Assembly (NCBI GenBank): GCA_949287905.1
Contig: CASEHX010000016.1
Span: 62,001-126,000 of the forward strand
Reading direction: 5' to 3'
Source: an uncultured Olsenella sp.
GTDB lineage: Bacteria; Actinomycetota; Coriobacteriia; Coriobacteriales; Atopobiaceae
DNA length: 64,000 bases
A model generated the notes under the pieces. The model ran no database searches, was not told the DNA's origin, and saw nothing but the letters and a program-made list of their open reading frames with translations. The position numbers and the translations under genes were made by a program. Positions 51,901 to 60,140 of this stretch are shown here, one piece after another (the stretch's first letter is position 1; each line of letters begins with the position of its first letter).

Positions 51901-53979
51901 CGTGTCCTCGTAGACGGGGGCAATGAGGAAGGAGTCACCGTACATGTACTGGTACTGCATCGCGGTGCTGGCGGTGTAGTCCGAGTCCTCCTCGAGGAGC
52001 ATCGCGCGGACCATCGGCAGGCCGGTGTCGCCGTTGCCCGTGTCGATGTTGGCTGCGCTCGCCGCGGTGGTGTAGAGGTACGGCATCAGCTGGCTCTTGA
52101 GCTTGAGATAGAAGCGGTTGATGGCGGTGTAGGGGTCACCGTAGGTGTACGGGGACTTGACGACGTCGCCCCAGCCGTCCATGTCGAGCATGAGCGTCGT
52201 GAACGTCTTCCACTGGTAGTCGCGCGTGGTGATGACGGGGTCGCCGCCGCTGTAGATGCCGTCCATGTCGGAGCCGATGTTGGGGTTGCCCGCAAGGCTC
52301 TGGCCGATGTAGGTGGGAATGTGGAAGCGGATGTACTCCCAGTCGGCGCCGTACTGGTCGCCGGTCCACACGGCCGCGTATCGCTGGGTGCCGGCCCAGC
52401 CGCAGACGGTCACGATGTTCGGGCGCTCGCTGATGCTCGTGGTGACGATGTCGTAGGCCTGCTTGAGGCCGTTGAGCCCGAAGGAGTAGCCGGAGCCGAC
52501 CCATGCGACGTCCGTCTTGAGGGCGGAGACGCCGCCCTCGGTGACCTCGCGCTCGAAGTCGCGGAGGAGCTGCCAGGGCGTGGTCGGGTCGGAGTTGATC
52601 GTCAGATCGGACTGGGTCCAGAGGCCCGTCTCGACGCCGTGGGCGTTGGCATATGCGCTGAAGTCGGCGAGGTTGGCGATGTTGGCGTCGACCGCGGCGA
52701 GACGTTCCGCGGAGCTCGAGCCGTCCTCGTTCACGCCGCCGACCATGCCGAGGCCGTTCTGGCCGTAGCCGGCGCCGTAGCCGTCGTTGGGAAGGAACCA
52801 GCCGAAGGGCATGTCGTACTCGGCGTACTCGTCGATGACCGCGCGAGCGGAGTACTCGTAGGGCGTGTCGTCGGCCGTGAAGTTGTCGGCCTCGACGGTC
52901 GGACCGTAGCCGTTGAGCGACTCGGAGGAGAGGCCCTCGGGGACCACGTACCCCTCGCCGCGACCATACTCGTAGCTGGTCGTCTGCTCGCCGGTCACGG
53001 AGTCCGTGATGGTCCACGCCTTGCCGCCGTCGCGCTGGTCCTCGGACCAGCCGTCACGGTTGTAGGCGTTGAGCTTGCCGAGATAGAAGGCGTACTCGGG
53101 CAGGAGCACGGGGTCGCCGGTGACCTCGTAGTAGCCCTGCAGGATGTCCTGGGCAACGTCGGTGACGTTCTCCTCGGCGGTGACGAAGTAGTAGGCGTCG
53201 AACTCGGACTCGTCGTGCGTTGCGGAGACCGAGGCCTCGTCAGAGGCGCCAAAGTCGTAGCTGCCGTCGGAGAAGGTGTTGCGCAGCACGCCGTATCCGT
53301 CGCTCGACCAGTAGAAGGGGTTGGGGCTTGCTACGCCGCCATCCACCCACGAGCCCTCGTTGGCAACGTTGATGGTCTTTCCGGTGTGGACGAAGCGGCC
53401 GTTCTGGGTGCCGCCGCCGAAGAAGTTCTCCCCGTCGCTCTTCTGGACGTGCTGGACGGTGGAGTCCTCGCCGATCTCGAGCGGCGCGCTCTCCTGGAGG
53501 ACGACCTTGTCGCCGGACTTGATGGAGAGCTTGCCCGTCTCCTTCTCGAGAACGACGGTCACGGAGCCGCCCGTGATCTCGAACGCGGAGTCGCCGTCGC
53601 TGACCGTGGCGCTCGGCTTGTTCTCGTACTTGTCGGAGTCGTCCGGCTGAGCCTGGATCTTTGCGGTGTGGCTCGCGTCGCGCGGGGTGGCGTACTCCGA
53701 GAACTCGCCCGTCGGGTCGACGTTGTAGCGGAAGACGCCGTCGTCGAGGAAGGTGATCTTACCCTCGATGCCGTCGTTGAACGTGACGTTGACGACGTTC
53801 GGCTCGTCCTCGGAGACGGCCGCCGACGCGACGCTCGAGATGGAGCCGACGTACGTCTGGCCGTGCGCCATCGTTGCCAGGGCAAACGGCGAGGCAACTG
53901 CCAGCGCCACGCCTGCGGCGACGAGCGCCTTGCGGGCCACTCCCCCCTTCCCGGAAAGCATCTGCCTCTTCCTCCTCAT
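48946..53979 (-). CDS. Secreted, wall-anchored multidomain GH31 glycosidase
   Basis: Protein of 1,677 residues. A signal peptide (cut near residue 40) leads to an N-terminal beta domain and a GH31 catalytic domain. The likely nucleophile is Asp490 (LKTDVAW) and the acid/base Asp541 (WTGDQYG). Then come an FN3 domain (about 963-1046), an F5/8-type/CBM32-like domain (about 1050-1193), a dockerin-like half motif with DLNENDAYDVYDL (about 1215-1245) and a cohesin-like domain (about 1263-1380). Three FIVAR-type helical repeats (about 1400-1613) and a sorting signal follow, with VPQTS at 1640-1644, a hydrophobic stretch and a basic tail. The domain set suggests a host-glycan-degrading enzyme, perhaps an alpha-N-acetylgalactosaminidase of GH31; specificity is inference. 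Confidence 0.85.
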   Translation of the reverse strand: MRRKRQMLSGKGGVARKALVAAGVALAVASPFALATMAHGQTYVGSISSVASAAVSEDEPNVVNVTFNDGIEGKITFLDDGVFRYNVDPTGEFSEYATPRDASHTAKIQAQPDDSDKYENKPSATVSDGDSAFEITGGSVTVVLEKETGKLSIKSGDKVVLQESAPLEIGEDSTVQHVQKSDGENFFGGGTQNGRFVHTGKTINVANEGSWVDGGVASPNPFYWSSDGYGVLRNTFSDGSYDFGASDEASVSATHDESEFDAYYFVTAEENVTDVAQDILQGYYEVTGDPVLLPEYAFYLGKLNAYNRDGWSEDQRDGGKAWTITDSVTGEQTTSYEYGRGEGYVVPEGLSSESLNGYGPTVEADNFTADDTPYEYSARAVIDEYAEYDMPFGWFLPNDGYGAGYGQNGLGMVGGVNEDGSSSAERLAAVDANIANLADFSAYANAHGVETGLWTQSDLTINSDPTTPWQLLRDFEREVTEGGVSALKTDVAWVGSGYSFGLNGLKQAYDIVTTSISERPNIVTVCGWAGTQRYAAVWTGDQYGADWEYIRFHIPTYIGQSLAGNPNIGSDMDGIYSGGDPVITTRDYQWKTFTTLMLDMDGWGDVVKSPYTYGDPYTAINRFYLKLKSQLMPYLYTTAASAANIDTGNGDTGLPMVRAMLLEEDSDYTASTAMQYQYMYGDSFLIAPVYEDTQADENGNDVRNGIYLPGDENDIWIDYLSGTQYRGGQVLNNYDAPLWKLPVFVKANAIVPMYEANNNPQAKSEDNPEGLDKTRRITEFFATEGSGSYYGYEDDGTTAVNTQDSSDEAYGTQSTISYGGSVSTHYASEVSDGTGVFTINASTGTYEGYDPNRVSTFVVNVSAEPASVVAKNGSQELELVKVSDKAAFDSTEPEAGQAIYLYDESPNLNTFCLEGEDFANTEISTTPKLYVKFAETDVSQNAQTLTVEGFQNTRELPNEEPNDALEAPVLAAVEDSITPTSITVTWNAVDGATAYDLKVDGRAGVASDLTSFIHTGLDYDSTHTYQVRARNAEGVSAWSDEITVRTAQDPWRNVPSPVSATLDYGPWGGYEEKYAFDHKTASSAGCMLSGTYNGTANGTGRALNIDYGLAYQFERLEYWPSNFGYVKKMQIETSLDGVHWTDQGTYDFTGSNEEVKIVSFEKPVVARYVRMLAVQTDSYWTAAEICFWKVDGSKGFAVGSLSGSDTCSGLDYGNLGQVIGLENRGGEEDMFATRVSRFYLDLNENDAYDVYDLAHFMAGYAPSSKDAEVSGELQVSADSASVKAGDVVTVSVKANGVENANALGALVHFSDEQFEFVAGSISASDVVSGMSNRSVAKTSYTDGTQSVNLSFINEGDKDLYSGSDVIATFQLKAKIDTTVDLEASTWTIGPLLDFTTGSVAAGVDRSELQKLVDTIKAEGLRPEDYTTATWTPFELALGDAERILADDQATQDTIDQCVKTLTEAYEGLVKATVPPADADRKTLGELIATAEELDTAGKTEASVAQLQAALQAAKDVYAREDATPEEIQSAYDDLKDAIEGLVDAAPVDDARQELSDLVAKAEAIDTAGKTQATVSALADAIDHAKEVLANENATASELSDALAQLQAAIDGLKDEADTPPSTSGQGGSSTKPGTSGGGTVPQTSDPTTMAAAGVSVAGALSAIAGGIMLRHGRRSDD

Positions 53980-54340
53980 GGTTACCTCTCTTTCGATCGT
54001 GACCTACCTTACGGCTCGCGCACGTTGACGCGAGCTGCGTGACACGCGCAAAACGGTTCCCGGCAGAACCGCTTACGGCGTGTGTCATTCAGTCCACTAT
54101 CAGACAGCCTTAATCTCCGTTTGAGGAAAGTTGATAGGCGGACGGTCAGAAGATTTCGTCGAGCGGGCACATTATGCCGATGAGCGCATATCAGGATTCG
54201 AAGCATAAATCTACTGGTATCATGAATTAAGACCTCGTAAGAAGCCAAGAGATATCAGAAGCTCAAGGGATCTCGAGGGCTATCGATAGACAGTTTTATG
54301 TTCGCGCCCGAGGGGGCCACTCGATGCCAAGCCTCTTGTG
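53980..54340 (-). promoter_or_regulatory. Upstream region of the GH31 gene with an operator-like repeat
   Basis: This gap is richer in A+T than the neighbourhood. On the plus strand AAACGGTTC (54051-54059) and GAACCGCTT (54066-54074) form a 9-bp inverted repeat with one mismatch and a 6-nt spacer, like an operator for a LacI- or GntR-type sugar regulator. No regulator gene is adjacent. I could not fix the promoter boxes. AGAGAGGTAACC precedes the ATG. Confidence 0.45.
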
Positions 54341-54373
54341 TGATTCAAAAGGGGTCTGTCCCCTTTTGAATCA
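54341..54373 (-). terminator. Perfect palindrome overlapping the ABC-F stop codon
   Basis: Arms of 14 bp, TGATTCAAAAGGGG and its reverse complement (54341-54354 and 54360-54373), have a 5-nt loop. The last three bases of the element are the stop codon of the ABC-F gene. Read on the minus strand, GGGG/CCCC followed by TTTTG looks like an intrinsic terminator. A near-perfect symmetry including the stop codon suggests an inserted repeat unit. Confidence 0.75.
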
Positions 54374-56182
54374 TTCGATGCCGAGGCGGTCGGAGAGCTC
54401 GAGCCACTCGTCCTCGAGGGCCTCGCGCTCGGCGAGGCACGCGTCCAGCGCCTCCTGCGCGGCCATGAGGGCGGCATAGTCGCTTGTATCGACGGCGGCC
54501 ATCTCGGCGCGCAGACGATCGGGCTCCCCGGCCGTCTTCTCGAGCTTGCGGCTCACCGCGTCAAAGCGCTTCTTGAGCTCGCGCCGCTCCTGGTTGGAAA
54601 GGCCCGCTGGGGCCGGGCGAGAAGGACCGTCCGCACGGGAGTCGCTTGGGGCGGGTGTCGCCGAGGGGGCTGTGACCTTCTGGCTAAGGAGCCTCAGGTA
54701 TTCGTCAACGCCGCCGGGAACGTGGCGCACATGGCCGTCAATGAGTGCGAACTGGTCGTCGGTCACGCGCTCCATGAGGTAGCGGTCATGGCTCACCACG
54801 AGCAGCGTGCCCGGCCAGCTGTCGAGCAGGTCCTCCATCACGGCGAGCATGTCCGTGTCCAGGTCGTTGCCCGGCTCGTCGAGCACGAGCACGTTGGGCT
54901 CCTCCAGGATGACGCACAGAAGGGCCAGGCGCCGGCGCTGCCCGCCGGAGAGGTCCTTGATGAAGTTGGTGAGCTCGCGCTGCTCGAAGCCAAGGCGCTC
55001 GATGAGCTGCGTGGGGCTCTGCATCTTGCCGCCCACGAGGTAGCTCCGCTTGTAGCGGCCGAGGACCTCGAGCACGCGCCAGTCGTCCTTCTCACCGAGC
55101 GCGTCGAGGTGCTGGCTCATGAAGCCAAAGCGCACCGAGGCGCCGATCTTCACGGTGCCGGAGGTGGGCTCGAGTGCTCCCGTCATGAGGGCGAGCAGCG
55201 TGGACTTGCCCGCTCCGTTGGCGCCGAGGATGCCGTAGCGGTCGCCGGGGCCGATGTGCCAGTCCACGCCGTCGATCACGCACGGGCCGTTCGCGTAGGC
55301 AAAGCTCACGTCCTTCATCTCGATGACCTGCTTGCCCAGGCGGCTCACGGCAAGGCGCTTGAGCTCGAGTGGGTTTCTGAGCGGCGGGTCATTGGCGATG
55401 AGGGCGCGCGCCGCCTCGATGCGGAACTTCGGCTTGCTCGTGCGCGCCTTGGCGCCGTGCGCGAGCCAGTTGAGCTCCTTGCGCAGCGTGTTCTGGCGGC
55501 GCTCCTCCATGACGGCGGCCTGGCGCTCGCGCTCCACCCGCTGCTGGATGTAGGCGGAGTAGCCGCCCTCGAAGGGTTCTATCCTGCGGTCGTGGACCTC
55601 CCACATGTGCTCGCAGACCTCGTCGAGGAACCATCGGTCGTGCGTGACCACGAGGAGCGCGCCCTCCCCCGCCGGCCAGCGGCGCTTGAGGTGGCCCGCC
55701 AGCCACTCGATGGCGGCGAGGTCAAGGTGGTTGGTCGGCTCGTCCATGAGGATGACGTCCCAGGTGTGGCAGAGCACGCGGCAGAGGTCCACGCGTCGGC
55801 GCTGGCCGCCGGAGAGCTCGCCTACGAGGCCGTCGAGGTCGAGGTCGCCCACCAGCTCGTCCAGGATGGCGCGGATGCGGGCGTCTGAGGCCCAGGTGTA
55901 CTCCGGCACGTCGCCGAAGATCGCTCGGCGAACGCTGTCCTTGTCGCTCAGCTGGTCCGCCTGCCCGAGGTAGCCCACGCGGATGCCGCGGCGCCACGTC
56001 ACCGTGCCCGCATCAGGCTCAAGCACGTGGCCCACGATCTCCAGCAGCGTTGACTTGCCGTCGCCGTTGCGACCGACGATGCCGATGCGCTCGCCCTCGT
56101 TGATGCCCATGGTCTGGTCCTCGAGCACGCGCTTGCCGGGCCACTCGTGGCCCACGTGCTCCAGTCCGATGAGGATTCCCAT
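54371..56182 (-). CDS. ABC-F family ATPase (Uup-like)
   Basis: Soluble protein of 603 residues with two ABC domains (Walker A GRNGDGKST and GANGAGKST; signatures LSGGQRRRVDL and LSGGQRRRLAL; DEPTNHLDLAAIEWL). There is no transmembrane part. An interdomain linker rich in Arg and a C-terminal coiled coil (about 530-603) are Uup-like features. ABC-F proteins act on the ribosome; some confer antibiotic resistance, but linker length and coiled coil favour a housekeeping role. It is the last gene of the der operon. Confidence 0.9.
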   Translation of the reverse strand: MGILIGLEHVGHEWPGKRVLEDQTMGINEGERIGIVGRNGDGKSTLLEIVGHVLEPDAGTVTWRRGIRVGYLGQADQLSDKDSVRRAIFGDVPEYTWASDARIRAILDELVGDLDLDGLVGELSGGQRRRVDLCRVLCHTWDVILMDEPTNHLDLAAIEWLAGHLKRRWPAGEGALLVVTHDRWFLDEVCEHMWEVHDRRIEPFEGGYSAYIQQRVERERQAAVMEERRQNTLRKELNWLAHGAKARTSKPKFRIEAARALIANDPPLRNPLELKRLAVSRLGKQVIEMKDVSFAYANGPCVIDGVDWHIGPGDRYGILGANGAGKSTLLALMTGALEPTSGTVKIGASVRFGFMSQHLDALGEKDDWRVLEVLGRYKRSYLVGGKMQSPTQLIERLGFEQRELTNFIKDLSGGQRRRLALLCVILEEPNVLVLDEPGNDLDTDMLAVMEDLLDSWPGTLLVVSHDRYLMERVTDDQFALIDGHVRHVPGGVDEYLRLLSQKVTAPSATPAPSDSRADGPSRPAPAGLSNQERRELKKRFDAVSRKLEKTAGEPDRLRAEMAAVDTSDYAALMAAQEALDACLAEREALEDEWLELSDRLGIE

Positions 56183-57036
56183 TACGATTCAGCCTCCCCA
56201 GCCGCAAGAGCCCTGAGGAGCGAGATCTCCCGTGCCCAGCCGTCGAGGCCCGTCTGTGGGGTCTCGAGGACCATCGGCAGACCCGCAAGCCGCGGGTTCG
56301 TGACCACGGCGCGGAAGGTCTCGAGGCCGAGCGTGCCCTCCCCTATCCGTTCGTGGCGGTCCTTGTGGGAGCCGAGCGGGTTCTTGGAGTCGTTGAGGTG
56401 CAGGGCCCGCAGGCGGTCCAGCCCGATCACACGGTCGAACTCGTCGAGCACGCCGTCGAGGTCGCCCACGATGTCGTAGCCCGCGTCCGCCACGTGGCAG
56501 GTGTCCAGGCACACGCCGAGCAGCTCGTCGTGGGCAGCGCCATCGATGATGCGCGCCAGCTCCTCGAAGGAGCGGCCGACCTCGGTGCCCTTGCCGGCCA
56601 TGGTCTCCAGGAGCACCGTCGTGGCCTGTCCGGGCTCCAGGACCTCGTTCAGGCCCTCGCAGATGAGACGGACCCCCTCGTCTGCGCCCTGCTTGACGTG
56701 GGCGCCGGGATGGAAGTTGTAGAGGTGCCCGGGCATGCGCTCCATGCGCTCCAGGTCCTCGCGCATCGCGCGCCGGGCGAACTCCACGGTCTCAGGCTTC
56801 GCCGAGCAAAGGTTGTAGGTGTACGGCGCGTGGGCCACGAGGGGCCCGATCTTGTGCTCGGAAAGCGTGGCGAGAAAAGCCTCGAGGTCCTGGGCGTCAA
56901 GCTCGCGCACGTTGCCGCCGCGCGGGTTGCGCGTGAAGAACGCGAACGTGGTGGCGCCGATGGAGACGGCGTCGTCCGCCATCGCCGCGTAGCCGTTGGC
57001 CGTTGAGAGGTGGCAGCCTATCAGCAGGCCGTTCAT
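56182..57036 (-). CDS. nfo: Endonuclease IV (deoxyribonuclease IV)
   Basis: AP endonuclease of 284 residues with a TIM-barrel fold. Metal ligands are visible in VAHAPYTYN, YNFHPGAHV, LLETMAGKG, LDTCHVADAGYD, ALHLNDSKNPLGSHKDRHE and the final VLETP. All three zinc clusters appear complete. It overlaps coaBC by 4 bp and the ABC-F gene by one base. Confidence 0.95.
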   Translation of the reverse strand: MNGLLIGCHLSTANGYAAMADDAVSIGATTFAFFTRNPRGGNVRELDAQDLEAFLATLSEHKIGPLVAHAPYTYNLCSAKPETVEFARRAMREDLERMERMPGHLYNFHPGAHVKQGADEGVRLICEGLNEVLEPGQATTVLLETMAGKGTEVGRSFEELARIIDGAAHDELLGVCLDTCHVADAGYDIVGDLDGVLDEFDRVIGLDRLRALHLNDSKNPLGSHKDRHERIGEGTLGLETFRAVVTNPRLAGLPMVLETPQTGLDGWAREISLLRALAAGEAES

Positions 57037-58235
57037 CGCGAGAGCCTCTGAAGGACGGCGTCGAGGATGGCGTTGGCGACGTCAGCAAGCGGCATGGTAT
57101 CGAGCTGCTCCACGCCTCCCGCGCCCACGAGCGCCACGCGGTTGGTGTCGGCCCCGAAGGTGGACTCGGGGCGGCTCACGTCGTTGGCCACGATGAGGTC
57201 TGCGCCCTTGCGTTCGAGCTTCTCCTTAGCGTGGACGAGCAGGTCGTCCGTCTCGGCGGCAAAGCCCACGACGACGCGCTTTCCCTTGCAGCCGCAGAGG
57301 TCGGCCAGGATGTCGGCGGTCTCGGTGAGCTCGATCGCGTCGAGGTGCTCGCGCGACTTCTTGAGCTTGTGGTCGGCGGGCGTCGCGGGCGTGTAGTCGG
57401 CCACGGCGGCGCTGCAGATGGCGACGTCCGCGTCCTTGAACTCCACGAGCATCGCGTCATGCATCTGCGCGGCGCTCTCGACGTCGACGCGCCTCACGCC
57501 AGCGGGCGTGGGCAGCGACGTGGGCCCGGAGACGAGGGTCACCTCGGCCCCTCGGCGCGTGGCGGCGGCTGCGATGGCGTAGCCCATCTTCCCGGTGGAG
57601 CGGTTGGCGATGTAGCGCACGGGGTCGATGGCCTCGTGCGTGGGGCCGGCGTTCACCAGCAGGCGCAGCCCCTCCAAGTCGTGCGGCACGAGAAGCGCGA
57701 GCGCGGCCTCCACGATCTCGTCGACCCCTGCGAGCTTGCCCTCGCCCACGTCCCCGCAGGCAAGGCGCCCGGTGTCGGGTCCAACAAAGCTCACGCCGCG
57801 CTCGCGCAGCGTGTTGGCGTTAGCTTGCGTGGCGGGGTTCTGCCACATGTGGACGTTCATGCCCGGCGCCACGAGCACGGGGCACGCGCACGCCAGGAGC
57901 GTCGTCGTGAGGCAGTCGTCGGCGATGCCGCAGGCCATCTTCGCCATCACGTTGGCGGTGGCGGGCACCACCACGGCGACATCCGCCCACTCGGCCAGCT
58001 CGATGTGCGGGATGGCGGAACCGGGGTACTCGTAGAGCGACGTGGCCACGGGAGCGCCGGAGAGCGCCTCGAAGGTCGTCGCCCCCACAAAGCGCCCGGC
58101 GTCCTGCGTCATGGTCACGCGCACGTCGCATCCCGCCTTCTGGAGGCCCCGCAGCACCTCGCACGCCTTGTACGCGGCAATGCCCCCGCAGACGGCGAGA
58201 AGGACGCGTCGCCGCTCGCTCGTCTCGCCGGTCAT
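57033..58235 (-). CDS. coaBC: Bifunctional phosphopantothenoylcysteine decarboxylase/synthetase CoaBC
   Basis: Coenzyme A biosynthesis enzyme of 400 residues. The N-terminal flavoprotein (CoaC) has VCGGIAAYKA, HIELAEWADV with the catalytic His, and APGMNVHMW. The C-terminal CoaB part has NAGPTHEAIDPVRYIANRS followed by TGKMG. The ATG at 58235 follows GGAGGAG. In many bacteria coaBC is near priA or gmk; here it is between a zinc-ribbon gene and nfo. Confidence 0.95.
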   Translation of the reverse strand: MTGETSERRRVLLAVCGGIAAYKACEVLRGLQKAGCDVRVTMTQDAGRFVGATTFEALSGAPVATSLYEYPGSAIPHIELAEWADVAVVVPATANVMAKMACGIADDCLTTTLLACACPVLVAPGMNVHMWQNPATQANANTLRERGVSFVGPDTGRLACGDVGEGKLAGVDEIVEAALALLVPHDLEGLRLLVNAGPTHEAIDPVRYIANRSTGKMGYAIAAAATRRGAEVTLVSGPTSLPTPAGVRRVDVESAAQMHDAMLVEFKDADVAICSAAVADYTPATPADHKLKKSREHLDAIELTETADILADLCGCKGKRVVVGFAAETDDLLVHAKEKLERKGADLIVANDVSRPESTFGADTNRVALVGAGGVEQLDTMPLADVANAILDAVLQRLSR

Positions 58236-58237
58236 TC

Positions 58238-58954
58238 CTACTCCTCCTCGGAGGTCACGAGGATGCGGTGGCAGTACGGGCACTCGGTGATCTCCTCGCC
58301 CTGCGCAAGGTCGTGGAAGAGGCTCGGCTGGAGCTTCACACGGCAGACCGAGGGCACGTTGCCGACGAGTCTCTCGACGGCGAGGCCCTTGAAGCGCTTG
58401 CGAGCGGACTCGTAGCGCTCGAGCAGGCCAGCCTCAAGCTGCGTCGCAACCCGCTCGCGCTCGCGGGTGAGCTCGACGATCTCGGAGCGCAGCGACGCGC
58501 TCTCGTCCTTGAGGGAGGCCTCGGTCGCGGCGCGCTCCTCCTCGATCCGCTGCTGCATGAGGCGAGCGTTTCGCTCGGCGAGGCGGAGCCGCTCGAGCTT
58601 CTCCCTGAGCGGGGGCAGGGAGTACTCGGCCTTCTCGATGTGCTTTGCGAGAGAGGTGAGCTGCTGCTCGAGGCTCCTTACCTCGCGGTGCGTGTGGTCC
58701 CCGCCCTCGGCGGCGGCACGGACCTCGTTCGTCTTCTCCTGGTAGTGCGCGAGCGCGGCCTCGACGTCGGCGACCTCGGTCTCCGCGTCCTTGCGCTGCC
58801 CCACGATGCCCTTTAGCTCGGAGGACACCTTCTTGGCGGCCAGGGAGATCGTCTTGAGCCGAGCCTGCTGGGGCATGGCGGCCAGGGAGGAGGCGCGCTT
58901 GAGGAGGGCGAGGTCGAGCTCCTGGATCTTGAAGAGCGCATCTGCTTGGGTCAT
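58238..58954 (-). CDS. Coiled-coil protein with C-terminal zinc-ribbon region
   Basis: Protein of 238 residues. A long helical coiled coil (about 10-185) is followed by a C4-type zinc-ribbon region. Relatives have two CxxC pairs; here the second is intact (ECPYCHR) but the first is reduced to one Cys (VPSVCRVKL), so zinc may not bind normally. The family is often encoded near RNase H or NIF3-like genes and has no firm function. The ATG at 58954 starts the family homology. Confidence 0.8.
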   Translation of the reverse strand: MTQADALFKIQELDLALLKRASSLAAMPQQARLKTISLAAKKVSSELKGIVGQRKDAETEVADVEAALAHYQEKTNEVRAAAEGGDHTHREVRSLEQQLTSLAKHIEKAEYSLPPLREKLERLRLAERNARLMQQRIEEERAATEASLKDESASLRSEIVELTRERERVATQLEAGLLERYESARKRFKGLAVERLVGNVPSVCRVKLQPSLFHDLAQGEEITECPYCHRILVTSEEE

Positions 58955-58967
58955 GTGAGTTCCCTTT

Positions 58968-60137
58968 CTAGCGCCGCCGCTCGGCGACGATTCGTATGAG
59001 CGTATCGGAGAAGCGTGCGAGGTCATCCTCGTCCACGCGCTCGTCGAAGGAGATGCGCAGAGACCCCAGGGCCTCGTTGCGCGGGACTCCCATGGCGAGA
59101 AGGACATGGCTGGCGTCGAGCGAGCCCGAGGAGCACGCCGAGGCGGCGGAGACCTCGAAACCCTCCTGGTCGAGGGCGAGGATCAGGGTCTCGGAGTCGA
59201 CCTCGGGAACGAGGACGCTCACGATGCCCGGGAGACGTCCGCAGCCCATGGTGGCGTCGGTCGTCGGGACTATTCCGGTGCCGGGCGCGCAGAGCCCCTC
59301 GTAGAGCTTCGAGGCGCGTCGAGACACGAGCTCCCTGTCCTGCTCGAGTCGGGCGGTGCAGGCCCGCGCGACGGCGGCAAACGCAAGGGCGCCGCGCACG
59401 TCCTGGGTTCCCGCGCGCCTGCCGCCCTCCTGACCGCCGCCGAGGGCGAGCGGGCGCAGGGGAACGCGACCCCGCACGACGAGCGCCCCGACGCCGACCG
59501 GGCCGCCGAGCTTGTGAGCCGCGACGCTCACGGCGTCGACCTCGGAAAGCTCGAGCGGAACGTGGCCGAAGGCCTGGACGGCATCGGTGTGGAACACGGC
59601 TCCGGCGGCGCGGGAGAGCCTCGAGAGCTCCCCTATCGGCTGGATGACGCCGGTCTCGTTGTTTGCGTACATGACCGAGACGAGCGCCGTGGCATCGTCG
59701 AGAAGCCCCGTGAGGGCATCGGGGCGAACGGCGCCGTCACGACCGACGGGAGCGAGCACGACCTCGAAGCCCCTGTCACGGAGCGCCCCCCTTACGTCGA
59801 GAACCGAATCATGCTCGATCGAGGAGAGGATCACCTTTTTTCTGCGCGAGCTCCTCGCCCTGGCGGCCTCCGCGAGGCCGAGGAGCGCGAGGTTGTTGGA
59901 CTCCGTTCCGCCGGAGGTGAAGACGACGTCGGAAGGCCTGAACCCTCCTCCCAGCGCACGGACGACGTCGCGGCGGGCACCGTCGAGCGCCCTGGCCGCG
60001 GCGCGCCCGAGGGAGTGAAGGGAGTTGGGGTTTGCCCCCGCATAGGGAGCCTCGTCGTAGGCGCGCTGTGCGTGGAGCGCCTCGGGTCGCAGAGGGGCGG
60101 AGGCGGCGTAGTCGAGATATACCGTTTGCCTTGACAT
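58968..60137 (-). CDS. Cysteine desulfurase (NifS/IscS type)
   Basis: PLP enzyme of 389 residues that supplies sulfur for Fe-S clusters or tRNA thiolation. YLDYAASAP, TSGGTESNNLA, the PLP Lys in VAAHKLGGPVG and the catalytic Cys loop SAACSSGSLDASHVL-type (here ASACSSGS) are present. The protein is well suited to feed the three radical-SAM methylthiotransferases in the window, although no scaffold gene is adjacent. It lies 3 bases after rpe. Confidence 0.92.
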   Translation of the reverse strand: MSRQTVYLDYAASAPLRPEALHAQRAYDEAPYAGANPNSLHSLGRAAARALDGARRDVVRALGGGFRPSDVVFTSGGTESNNLALLGLAEAARARSSRRKKVILSSIEHDSVLDVRGALRDRGFEVVLAPVGRDGAVRPDALTGLLDDATALVSVMYANNETGVIQPIGELSRLSRAAGAVFHTDAVQAFGHVPLELSEVDAVSVAAHKLGGPVGVGALVVRGRVPLRPLALGGGQEGGRRAGTQDVRGALAFAAVARACTARLEQDRELVSRRASKLYEGLCAPGTGIVPTTDATMGCGRLPGIVSVLVPEVDSETLILALDQEGFEVSAASACSSGSLDASHVLLAMGVPRNEALGSLRISFDERVDEDDLARFSDTLIRIVAERRR

Positions 60138-60140
60138 CGG

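Noticed and set aside
48967..54042. A 1,691-codon open frame on the plus strand across the whole GH31 gene
   Set aside because: It is antisense to a protein with a signal peptide, recognisable domains and a sorting signal. Its translation is low-complexity Val/Leu/Gly/Asp typical of the reverse frame of GC-rich genes.
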